A stretch of DNA of 64,000 nt from CAZGMJ01 sp964526785 (GTDB lineage Bacteria > Planctomycetota > Phycisphaerae > Sedimentisphaerales > Anaerobacaceae). Shown here in pieces: positions 8,087 through 15,860 of the stretch; within the stretch, counting starts at the first letter, position 1; every line of letters begins with the position of its first letter. Position numbers and translations under genes: made by a program. The notes under the pieces are model-generated. The model worked only from the letters and a program-made list of their open reading frames with translations. It was not told where the DNA came from and searched no databases. The stretch spans positions 62,001 through 126,000 of the forward strand of contig CAZGMJ010000003.1 in assembly GCA_964526785.1 (NCBI GenBank), in the 5' to 3' direction.

Positions 8087-10006
8087 TCAATTGTTCTCGA
8101 CGTATTTGAATTCGGCGAAGAATCCATCGGGTCGGCTGACGCCGTACGTAGCTGAAAGTCCGAAATACTTTTTCACAGCATCGAAATCCGGTAACAGGCT
8201 GAAATCGAAGACCTTCATGGCCTGCGGGGGCAGCATGATATTGGGCCCGAGCTTCAATGTCACCGAATTATCATCGGAACCGGTCGCCTCCGTCTGCTGA
8301 GAAGCCGCCTGTTTGAGCATTTGCCACAGGAACTTGCCGGAAACGGCGGTGTTCTCAAAACCGGCCATACCGGCTGCGGATGGAATCTGTGCCTTGGCGC
8401 GGGTGAACCACGCAGCCCGACCGAGTGACTGGTCCGAAGGAGTCGTCAGCACGCGAATTGCACGCTCCACCGAAGTTTCCGGACCAAACAGCAAATGCGT
8501 ATCGGTAACAGCCAGCGCCATCCTGGGAATCGGCATAACCGGCGCCGACGGGCCAGGACCGGCCGCCATTCGCGTCGCACCAACAGACGACCGTGATGGT
8601 GCGGCGGGATTCATCCGGGGCATAAACATCGATAGATCGATCAGATAGAGCGTATGGCCCAGAAGTTCGCGCGTGGTAGAGCCGTCCTGCCCGGGTAGAA
8701 ACTGGGAGTGCAACCGGCTGACCGATCTTTCCAGGCCTGTCCGGTTCGTTTGAGCGACCGCAATCAAATTGGTCGTCTGCATCGGAGCAGCGTCATTTGC
8801 GGCATTCTCGTCTAAACGCTGCGTAACGGTCAGTTGCGAGCCCAGATAGGCGAAAACATCCTTTCTCAGGGTCACGCCTGGATCGCCCTGCGGACTCGGC
8901 GGCACCAGCGGCATGTTCATCAAGGCCGCAATCTGGGGATTAATGCCGGCGGCGATCTTGTAGATCTCATCGAAAGCGCCTGCGAAGTCGATATTGATCT
9001 GGAACATCGACAGGACATCCTCGGAGACAAAGCGAGGCGCCTCGATTGGCAGCGACTTAAGATCCAGTATCTTGCTGACGCCTGTCTTCGGACCGTCTAT
9101 CTGCAGGAAGGCCTGGCCATACGAGTATTCCCGTGCCGAGGGGGCAAGTTTGCCCGGGCCAAGCTTGAGAGAAAGCGACATGAACTTGTCCAGTCCCAGC
9201 GCCCCGATGATTGCCTTGGGAGGCGCCGTTTTGGCCGCGGCAAGGGCCGTGTCCATAATGCGATTGATGTCCACGAATACATTCACATGACCCGGTGAAT
9301 AGGGCGCCAGGGACTTGTGGGCATTCATGTAGCTTGTCTCGCCCGCCAGCGTCCCACTGCCCGCTCCCTTGATCTGCGCGACCGCGAATCGCAGCGTCTC
9401 GGCGTTAGTGGCGATCATCAGCCAATCTTGGTCCATCGTGTAGCTCAGTGACTCTTCAGACGACGGGCCAACGGTCTTAATCGTGAGACCTCGATACTCC
9501 TCGTCCTGAATACGCGCGTCCTCATCGGCGGCTTTCTGCAGAATCTCATCTATCGAGTCCTTCACTCTGTCAATAGCATCGCCCCACTGTGTAATAGCCA
9601 GCAACTGTCCGCTCTTGGACAGATCGCTGCCAGCTTGCGGCTGTTTCAATACGACGGCAAAAGCGACTTTTCCCTGAGGCAGCGCCTCGATATCCATAAT
9701 CGTCTGCAGCACGCCTTCACTACTGTTGGCAAGTTCACTCCGGAGATTCTCTTTGACATGGTCGACAAACGCCTTCATTGTCGGATCGTGCAGGAGTTTG
9801 TAGAAGGACATGTGGCGGCATTGCCCCTGGAACACCGAAAAATCTTCGCACTCAACAAGAGCAATAGTCTCCGGCGGAACAATCTTCGCCGCCGGTGGCA
9901 GCGCCGCCGCAGAAATGCCACAGATACCCAAAACCAGAGCGACGGCAACCATCACATTCATGTGCCAGCGTCTGCAATTCACCAATCTCGTTGTAATGTC
10001 TCTCAT
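8087..10006 (-). CDS. Large secreted protein of unknown function (DUF3352-like)
   Basis: 639 residues with a signal peptide (VMVAVALVLGICGISAAALPP). The mature part repeatedly alternates beta-strand and helix segments. It contains LPQGKVAFAVVL, QDWLMIATNAETLRFAV and ALAVTDTHLLFGPETSVERAI, the kind of sentence seen in planctomycete exported proteins annotated as DUF3352 (paired 'can value be read back' blocks). A GAGGTG ribosome site precedes ATG 10006. It follows the HtrA-like protease gene by 99 bases in the same direction, so the two may be co-transcribed. No catalytic motif is recognised, and the DUF suggestion is tentative. Function unknown, location probably periplasmic. Confidence 0.7.
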   Translation of the reverse strand: MRDITTRLVNCRRWHMNVMVAVALVLGICGISAAALPPAAKIVPPETIALVECEDFSVFQGQCRHMSFYKLLHDPTMKAFVDHVKENLRSELANSSEGVLQTIMDIEALPQGKVAFAVVLKQPQAGSDLSKSGQLLAITQWGDAIDRVKDSIDEILQKAADEDARIQDEEYRGLTIKTVGPSSEESLSYTMDQDWLMIATNAETLRFAVAQIKGAGSGTLAGETSYMNAHKSLAPYSPGHVNVFVDINRIMDTALAAAKTAPPKAIIGALGLDKFMSLSLKLGPGKLAPSAREYSYGQAFLQIDGPKTGVSKILDLKSLPIEAPRFVSEDVLSMFQINIDFAGAFDEIYKIAAGINPQIAALMNMPLVPPSPQGDPGVTLRKDVFAYLGSQLTVTQRLDENAANDAAPMQTTNLIAVAQTNRTGLERSVSRLHSQFLPGQDGSTTRELLGHTLYLIDLSMFMPRMNPAAPSRSSVGATRMAAGPGPSAPVMPIPRMALAVTDTHLLFGPETSVERAIRVLTTPSDQSLGRAAWFTRAKAQIPSAAGMAGFENTAVSGKFLWQMLKQAASQQTEATGSDDNSVTLKLGPNIMLPPQAMKVFDFSLLPDFDAVKKYFGLSATYGVSRPDGFFAEFKYVENN

Positions 10007-10105
10007 GTAATCACCTCAGTGTCCGTGGCGAGCGTACGGGCGTGCAGCCTCCGGGCGCAATCTCCGCTTCGCCTGTTTGCAATAGTCCCTGAACATTCAC
10101 AACTG

Positions 10106-11155
10106 TTACCGGCTATTTTCTCCCAGCAGTTCACACGGATCGCCTTCATTGCGTCTGCGATCCGGCTGTATGTATCGATAGCCCGTATTGGGATTATCCT
10201 TGTCGTACGCGAACGCTTCGCGGTTGTCAATGAAATGCTTGACGTAATCCACGGGTATCGCAAAGCCGAGTCCGCCGTAGAAGACATATCCCATGTTTGT
10301 AACTCCGACCACTTCTCCCGCCAGATTGAACAGAGGGCCGCCTGAATTGCCGGGATTGATGTCCGTATTTGTTTGGATATACACGAGCCCCTCGAAGGCG
10401 CGATTTGTGGTGCTGATCACGCCGTCGGTGACGGTTCGCTCCAGTCCCAGCGGATTGCCGATAGCAAAGACATGCTGCCCGACCTCTACGTCCCGGATGT
10501 CGCCCATGTACACCGGCTTGACCCTGTAGTCTCCCAGATCGTCAACCTGCAGAAGGGCCAGGTCGATAAATGGATTGATCGCGCGTATCCTGACCTTCTT
10601 GAACGTCGTTCTCTCGAATCCCATATCGGTCTTGCGGAAGACAATTACCTCAATCTTCGTCTCCCTTTCGATTACGTGATAGTTGGTGATAACGTATCCA
10701 TCGGTGTTGACAAAGAATCCGGAACCGGACCCGCCTGGACTGACCACTTTGACTACGGCTTCGCTCACCATATTTACACACTGGGAGATCGTCTTGATCT
10801 GCAGGTCCGCAGTTCGATACAGGCGGGATTGGTTTTTTTCCAGTGACCCAGGCGCATCATCTTCTGCAACGTCCTGCTGGGCACCGGCCTCTGCGCGTTC
10901 GTATTCGAGAATCTTATCCCGCGGAATTGCCAGAAGCGTTATGCCGATGTCGAGATAGAGCTTGTCGGGTCTTTCGGCAACGATTTCCCCTGTCAGCATC
11001 TGCCCCTCTTTGAGTACCACCCTATCGGCGAAGCATTTCGTCTGTCTTGCAGCGCCGCAAAGTACCAGCACAAAGACGGCAAGGCGCAGAGCCAATTGAC
11101 ACGCCTGCTCGTCGGGCTTGACGTTAGTCCTTCGCCCTTTCAGAATCCCGGACAT
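10106..11155 (-). CDS. Secreted HtrA/DegP-like serine protease without PDZ domain
   Basis: 349 residues: a signal segment (LRLAVFVLVLCGAARQTKCFA), then a small beta domain (VVLKEGQMLTGEIVAERPDKL, about 44-85), then a trypsin-like S1C domain. The catalytic triad is visible: His160 in TNYHVIE, Asp198 in FIDLALLQ and Ser271 in NPGNSGGPLFN. The family degrades or refolds damaged envelope proteins. The C-terminus continues only about 70 residues past the Ser, so the PDZ domains of DegP/DegS are absent and regulation must differ. A GAGAGGG ribosome site precedes the ATG. It is divergent from the SurA-like gene at 11444, suggesting an envelope-quality theme. Confidence 0.88.
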   Translation of the reverse strand: MSGILKGRRTNVKPDEQACQLALRLAVFVLVLCGAARQTKCFADRVVLKEGQMLTGEIVAERPDKLYLDIGITLLAIPRDKILEYERAEAGAQQDVAEDDAPGSLEKNQSRLYRTADLQIKTISQCVNMVSEAVVKVVSPGGSGSGFFVNTDGYVITNYHVIERETKIEVIVFRKTDMGFERTTFKKVRIRAINPFIDLALLQVDDLGDYRVKPVYMGDIRDVEVGQHVFAIGNPLGLERTVTDGVISTTNRAFEGLVYIQTNTDINPGNSGGPLFNLAGEVVGVTNMGYVFYGGLGFAIPVDYVKHFIDNREAFAYDKDNPNTGYRYIQPDRRRNEGDPCELLGENSR

Positions 11156-11353
11156 ACATTCCCTCTCATTTTATTTCCGAAAAAAACGTTCATCGTCCCG
11201 GCCTGCGGCAAAACAGGATGCTGCAAGCCCAACGACGATTCGCATGTTTCTGCACATCACAAGCATGATAAACGCATGCGTTCTCGCTTACAAACACAAT
11301 TTATTCGCTCCGCCCTTTGAGGCAGGCTGTCCGACCCGATATCCCATTGGGAC

Positions 11354-11382
11354 TTGGTTCTTAGGGGCCAAAACGGTATAAT
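11354..11382 (+). promoter_or_regulatory. Sigma70-like promoter for the SurA-like gene
   Basis: TTGGTT (11354-11359), a 17-base spacer and a perfect TATAAT (11377-11382), 61 bases before the start of the downstream gene. Confidence 0.7.
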
Positions 11383-11443
11383 GGCCTGCCAAGAGATTAC
11401 AGACCACTTGACAATTACAGTTTAGACAAGGAGCGTACAACCC

Positions 11444-12877
11444 ATGCTACATCGCGCAAACCGAGGAGCATCCGTTCCAGCAATTCTTTTTATCATGCTT
11501 TCTGTTTGCACGCCATTTGTCCACAGCGAGGATAAATCGCCTGTCGTCGGCAGGATAGGGGATCACACGATCAGCGTCGAAGAACTCCGGAACAGAATCA
11601 TGATGGAGCTGAAGCCCGCCGATCTTGGCGGACGCGACACAGATGGCAAACCCGTCAGGGCGAAAGAAGTCCTCAAAACCATGCTGGCGGAAAAAGCGAT
11701 GAGCATGGAGGGGCGGAAACTGGGTTTGCTCAGACAGGACCGCGTATACTCCATGATCCGCCAACGGGCCAATCGGGCGATTGTCAACAAACTGCTTCAG
11801 CACCATCTAAAAGAGAACCTGAACATCACACAGCAAGAGCTCCAGGAAAAGAGGCAGGCAAATCCGGATGCGGACCCGGAGAAGATAGTGCGACAGATCC
11901 AGGTCCAGAAGAGTAAGGAACTGCTCGACACATACTACGAGCAGATAATGGACAAGTTCCAAGCGAAGAAGATGGAGGAGCATATGGCGGAGGCAGGCCA
12001 GATCTACCGGCGCCTGCTCCTCAATCCAAAGCAAGATCGCAAGGTGGCTTTCGTACGCCGCACGCAAATCGATACCGACCTGACAGCGGAGGAAAGAGAG
12101 CTTGCGCTCGCGACCTACGAGGGCGGCGATATTACACTCCAGGACCTGTTGACTCGGATATGCGAAACCGCACCTCCGAGCCGGCCCAGAAACCTGCATA
12201 CGGCCGAGGGTATCGAGCAATATGTCGATCAGATCATGAAGATGCCACTGCTTGTGGCTGAGGCCAAATCACTCGGACTGGACCAGGACCCTGAAATACA
12301 GAAGAACATCCGCCAGATGGAGGATTCCAGGCTTCTGGGTGAAATGAGACGCGTCAAGAGCAGCCAGGTCCCCCAGCCCGACGCCAACGAAATCCGCGAG
12401 TACTTTGACAAGAACCAAGGCGAGTTCCGGCGCAGACAGATTAAGATCAATGAGATATGGACCGAGGACCGCGCCGAAGCCGAGAAAGCCAAAGAGTTAC
12501 TTGAAGAGGGAAAAGACTTCGAGCAGGTCAAACAGGAGTACACGCTAAACAAAGAGTTCGGCCCGCGCACCGTTTCGCTGTCTTCCGAGGGCATCTTGTG
12601 GGAACGACTCTGGTCCAGCGACCCTGATACTGTCGTCGGCCCGATTCGCGGTTTTTTTCAGGATGCTCTCAAGTGGCGCTTGGTCAAAATCCTCGAAAAA
12701 GATCCCGGCGAGGTTCCTGAATATGACGAAAGTACGGCCAGCAAGGTCAAGTGGCATATCTTACGTGAGAGGACAAACGAAGCCTTGAAGCGGTTCCAGA
12801 ATGAACTGCTTGAGAAGTATTCGTACGAAATCTATGAGGACCATCTTGAAGGCGTCAAGGTTCCGGATATGTCATAG
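11444..12877 (+). CDS. Secreted SurA/parvulin-like chaperone
   Basis: 477 residues with a signal peptide ending near VCTPFVHSED. After VVGRIGDHTISVEELRNRI, typical of SurA/PrsA N-terminal helical domains (here doubled: a second copy begins near 'LALATYEGGDITLQDLL'), comes a C-terminal region with a parvulin-like arrangement (RRQIKINEIWTEDRAEAEKA, then EEGKDFEQVKQEYT). The normal rotamase motif is poorly kept, so it may be only a chaperone. It would act in the periplasm on outer-membrane or exported proteins. An AAGGAG ribosome site precedes ATG 11444. Family assignment rests on overall layout; peptidyl-prolyl isomerase activity is doubtful. Confidence 0.75.
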   Translation: MLHRANRGASVPAILFIMLSVCTPFVHSEDKSPVVGRIGDHTISVEELRNRIMMELKPADLGGRDTDGKPVRAKEVLKTMLAEKAMSMEGRKLGLLRQDRVYSMIRQRANRAIVNKLLQHHLKENLNITQQELQEKRQANPDADPEKIVRQIQVQKSKELLDTYYEQIMDKFQAKKMEEHMAEAGQIYRRLLLNPKQDRKVAFVRRTQIDTDLTAEERELALATYEGGDITLQDLLTRICETAPPSRPRNLHTAEGIEQYVDQIMKMPLLVAEAKSLGLDQDPEIQKNIRQMEDSRLLGEMRRVKSSQVPQPDANEIREYFDKNQGEFRRRQIKINEIWTEDRAEAEKAKELLEEGKDFEQVKQEYTLNKEFGPRTVSLSSEGILWERLWSSDPDTVVGPIRGFFQDALKWRLVKILEKDPGEVPEYDESTASKVKWHILRERTNEALKRFQNELLEKYSYEIYEDHLEGVKVPDMS

Positions 12878-13315
12878 CTTTCCTGCGTAATCAGAGCGAG
12901 GAGAATTCCCGTTCGACTTGCTGCGATGCTGGATGGCAGGTGTCGTTACGATCGCCGTCTGTGACTGGCACCACAATGTTTCGGTCTGCAGCAACGGAAG
13001 CCGCCTGTGAACGGGGAGCTTAAGTTCCGATAATAAGCGTCTTAGGAAAGCGCGTTTGCAAGTTCTGGTTGAGACACGCGGCCTTTTGGCTGACGCTGGG
13101 ACGACTCTGCTCGCATTGCCGGCGCCCAAATCCTGGCGGCATCGGCCATACCAAATCGTTGCCATTTGCCCTACCTCTGGCTATTCCCCCAGCCACTCCT
13201 TCAAAGCCCCCTAACTGTTTCCTAATAATATCCTAAGAAATATCTAACAAAACACTGATACACTATGTTGGGTAGTTAGCCACTGATACAGGCTGACAAC
13301 GAGGTGTGTAGTAGG

Positions 13316-13329
13316 CTTTGGGGCCAAAG
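13316..13329 (+). repeat. Perfect 6-base-pair hairpin
   Basis: CTTTGG-GG-CCAAAG, a perfect palindrome with a two-base centre (too tight for an RNA loop, so possibly a protein-binding site). Confidence 0.4.
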
Positions 13330-13340
13330 AACCGCAGGCT

Positions 13341-13380
13341 GTACGTTGGATTCGAGCGGATAGCTGCGCCTTGAACGTAC
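13341..13380 (+). repeat. Inverted repeat GTACGTT/AACGTAC in the leader of the ferritin-like gene
   Basis: Perfect seven-base arms at 13341-13347 and 13374-13380 separated by 26 bases, 60 bases before the start codon. It could be a leader hairpin or an operator pair. Confidence 0.4.
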
Positions 13381-13440
13381 GGGCTCTCCCCTCACCTCCC
13401 AATGTTCGGATTCGCTATGAATCGTAGTTGCAACTGATCC

Positions 13441-13962
13441 ATGGATACGAAGTTCAACGTATTTGAGACTTTGGAGATCGCCGAAAAGGTGGAACGCGAC
13501 GGCGGTGCACAATACGTCAACGCAGCCCCAAAGTTCAGGAGCCGGCAAATGCGGGACATTCTGTATCGGCTCGCTTCCTGGAAAGGCAAGCACGCACGAA
13601 GTCTGGCAAACAAACGCAAGCTGTATTCGAAAAAGACAGGCGAGTTTGGAAGATTCGACCCCGACAACTACGTGCTTTCCAATCCCAGGGTAATGGCTGC
13701 CCTGGTGATGGCAATGGGCAAGGCGCAACCACTGCCTTGTCGGCAATTGACAGGCAGCGAAAGCCAGAAGGATATCCTGAAGAACGCTATCGCCAGGGAG
13801 CGTGAGGCCGTGACTTTTTACCGTGGCCTCAAAGCATTCGCTCAGGACCCCACGTGTGAGTCGATTGTGGAAGACATTATCGCTGAAGGCACTCGGCACA
13901 TCGCGGACCTGACGGAGATGCTCGGCAGGGCACACATGTGTTTTGACGGGTTGAACACGTAA
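13441..13962 (+). CDS. Rubrerythrin/ferritin-like protein with degenerate metal ligands
   Basis: 173 residues forming two helix pairs. The first, FETLEIAEKVERDGGAQYV with DILYRLASWKGKH, and the second, AIAREREAVTFYRGL with VEDIIAEGTRHIADL, match the rubrerythrin-like ferritin superfamily (COG1633 type). Known members bind a di-iron centre through Glu residues of two E-x-x-H helices. Here the first ExxH reads Lys48-x-x-His51, and in the second the Glu three before His is Gly (EGTRH). Glu18 and the third-helix Glu residues remain. It may therefore bind metal poorly or be structural. No rubredoxin domain. No clear ribosome site precedes the ATG; a leader hairpin lies upstream. Confidence 0.75.
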   Translation: MDTKFNVFETLEIAEKVERDGGAQYVNAAPKFRSRQMRDILYRLASWKGKHARSLANKRKLYSKKTGEFGRFDPDNYVLSNPRVMAALVMAMGKAQPLPCRQLTGSESQKDILKNAIAREREAVTFYRGLKAFAQDPTCESIVEDIIAEGTRHIADLTEMLGRAHMCFDGLNT

Positions 13963-13994
13963 TGATGCGTCAACAGAACATAGAGACTATATGC

Positions 13995-14015
13995 ACGGGT
14001 CCTTCGGGACGCCGT
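13995..14015 (+). repeat. UUCG-tetraloop hairpin between two small genes
   Basis: ACGG-GTCC-TTCG-GGAC-g-CCGT: an eight-pair stem with one bulged G and a UUCG loop, a very stable RNA hairpin. No T-run follows, so it may stabilise or separate transcripts rather than terminate. Confidence 0.5.
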
Positions 14016-14084
14016 AAAAACTATTTGCAGTGGAAGCTTGATTTCGCCCGCCGAGCGGAGAACGACCGGCGAGGCGATTTGTAC

Positions 14085-14098
14085 AGGAGGTGCTTATG
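14085..14098 (+). promoter_or_regulatory. Ribosome-binding site deciding the start of the 82-residue protein
   Basis: AGGAGG at 14085-14090 is five bases before ATG 14096. The GTG at 14090 overlaps the site itself and so cannot be the start. Confidence 0.8.
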
Positions 14099-14344
14099 TA
14101 CACGGTCCATTTGCTTAGGAAGATAGGCGCTTTGGAGCAAACATACGGGAGTGTCGTATTCGACGGCAACATGGTAACTTACAGAGGTCTGACTTCGGTG
14201 TTCGAGAAACAACTGGATCGGGGCATTCTATCGCAGGATGGACGTAGATACACTCCCTCGGACGGAATTGAGTTTCTTCGCAACCTCCGTACGGCTTACC
14301 GCGATCCGTCGTTGCGGGCAACCAACGTCACAGAAACGCAATAG
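14096..14344 (+). CDS. Small protein of unknown function
   Basis: 82 residues starting MYTVHLLRKIGALEQTYGS. It has a perfect ribosome site, and its codon use and composition are like its neighbours, which supports a real gene. The sequence suggests a mixed alpha/beta soluble domain, with strands around VVFDGNMVTYRG and a helical end TPSDGIEFLRNLRTAY. It has no signal peptide, metal motif or membrane segment. It lies 133 bases after the ferritin-like gene, separated by a UUCG hairpin. No family recognised. Confidence 0.6.
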   Translation: MYTVHLLRKIGALEQTYGSVVFDGNMVTYRGLTSVFEKQLDRGILSQDGRRYTPSDGIEFLRNLRTAYRDPSLRATNVTETQ

Positions 14345-14403
14345 CGTCGTCTCCCCAATCGCTTATAGGCTGCAAAGCTATACAACAGGCGGTTTGCGCT
14401 ACA

Positions 14404-15804
14404 TCACAGCGTCCAACCGGCTCGATATTCCCGGCGCAGAAAGGCATTCGCCTCTCGATCGTTCACGATGCGCATCGCCCGGCGGTCCCACTCAATCGGT
14501 CCGCCGGTGAACATTGCCACGTTGCCCAGCAGAACCATCTCGGTCAGCGGCCCTGAAATCTCGAATCGGGAACATGCGGGCCTGCCGCCTTTGCATGCTT
14601 CGATCCAGTCGTCCTCGTGCCGACTTGCCTTGCCCCACTGGCGTTTGCCCTTCAGACGCGGGATCGTCTGTTTCGGCGGACTGTACGACTGTCTCAGCGA
14701 CTCCGGAATGAACCGCGGTCCCGCCTGGCCCGGATTGGTTCCCGCCGTCAGCGCCCCGAACGTCAACTTGCCTTTGTCGCCAACGAAGATGGTGCCGTTG
14801 CTGCCCAGGAACTCTCGCGTATCGGGCAATTCCTTCGGGCGGGCAGGCCGTCTGCCTCCATCGTACCACGTAATTGTCACGGGCGGCATCTGCCCGCGAG
14901 CACCGACGCGATAGTGAATCGTCGAAGCACGCGGATAGCCGTGCTCGGTCAAGCCGACGGCGTCGGCCTCCACAACGAAACTCGGCGCCTCCGCGAGTTT
15001 GAGCGCCCAAAACGCTCCGTCCATCACGTGACACCCCATAGCTCCAAGTGCACCGGTGCCGAACGCTCGCCAGCCTCGCCAGTTGTAAGGATGATAAGCC
15101 GATTGGTACGCGCTCTTCTGCGCCGGTCCCAGCCATAGATCCCAATCGAGTTGTGCAGGCACCCTGGCCGCTTCCCGGGGTCGGCGCAAGCCCTGCGGCC
15201 ACTGCGGGCGATTCGTCCAGCAGTGCACCTCGCGCACCGGACCGATGCAACCGTCCCAAATCCACTCGCATGTGCTGCGAATCGTAGGCCCGGAATACCG
15301 TTCATTGCCCATCTGCGTCGCCACGCCGGTTTCTTCCGCCAGTTGCGCCAGTCGTCGAACCTCCCATACATCATGGGCGAGGGGCATTTGCGTATAGACG
15401 TGTTTTCCATGCTTCATGGCAGCCGCGGTGACAACTGCATGCGTGTGATCGGGCGTCGCCACTATGACTGCATCGATACTCTTTTCGCGATCCAGCATCC
15501 GCCGATAGTCTTTGTAGCGTGCGGCGTTCGGATAGCGTTGAAACGTCACGCCCGCTATATTCCAGTCGACATCGCACAGGGCCACGATGTTCTGGTCCTG
15601 GCATGCAGTCACATTGTCGGCGCCCATGGCTCCGAGCCCCACTGCCGCGATGTTGAGCTTTTCGCTGGGGGGCTGTTTACCACTTCCGGCCAACACATTA
15701 GCCGGCACAATCGAAAACACGGCAACAGCGGCGGCGCCACCCAACAGCCGCCGTCTCGACACCGATGCGGATTGCAGTTCCACTCTATCTCCATCCCAAC
15801 TCAT
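14404..15804 (-). CDS. Tat-exported Gfo/Idh/MocA-family oxidoreductase
   Basis: 466 residues from ATG 15804, which has AAGGAGA eight bases upstream; the open frame extends further but that part overlaps the upstream gene. A twin-arginine signal (SRRRLLGGAAAVAVF) leads to the Rossmann domain NIAAVGLGAMGADNVTAC, then the family motif MLDREKSIDAVIVATPDHTH and MKHGKHVYTQMPLAHDV, where canonical proteins have EKP (here QMP, so the usual catalytic Lys is replaced by Met). Members oxidise or reduce sugars or hydrolyse glycosides using bound NAD(P). Tat export with pre-loaded cofactor is common in planctomycetes. It is translationally close to the methyltransferase-like/PQQ protein just upstream. Confidence 0.88.
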   Translation of the reverse strand: MSWDGDRVELQSASVSRRRLLGGAAAVAVFSIVPANVLAGSGKQPPSEKLNIAAVGLGAMGADNVTACQDQNIVALCDVDWNIAGVTFQRYPNAARYKDYRRMLDREKSIDAVIVATPDHTHAVVTAAAMKHGKHVYTQMPLAHDVWEVRRLAQLAEETGVATQMGNERYSGPTIRSTCEWIWDGCIGPVREVHCWTNRPQWPQGLRRPREAARVPAQLDWDLWLGPAQKSAYQSAYHPYNWRGWRAFGTGALGAMGCHVMDGAFWALKLAEAPSFVVEADAVGLTEHGYPRASTIHYRVGARGQMPPVTITWYDGGRRPARPKELPDTREFLGSNGTIFVGDKGKLTFGALTAGTNPGQAGPRFIPESLRQSYSPPKQTIPRLKGKRQWGKASRHEDDWIEACKGGRPACSRFEISGPLTEMVLLGNVAMFTGGPIEWDRRAMRIVNDREANAFLRREYRAGWTL

Positions 15805-15860
15805 TCGAGTGTCTCCTTGTTTGCTCTCGGCTTTGCGCTCCGGGAAACGGTTCGTACGTA

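Larger units (their letters stand above)
12878..13440. other. Intergenic region with AT-rich segment and hairpins
   Basis: About 560 bases between the SurA-like and the ferritin-like gene. No reliable coding frame is seen. An AT-rich stretch with several CTAA words lies at about 13208-13260 and may hold a promoter for the ferritin-like gene. Two inverted repeats follow it (13316-13329 and 13341-13380) and would lie in the 5' leader. Confidence 0.5.

Noticed and set aside
12872..13165. 97-residue minus-strand open frame after the SurA-like gene
   Set aside because: No ribosome site, overlaps the end of the previous gene, and the composition is not protein-like.
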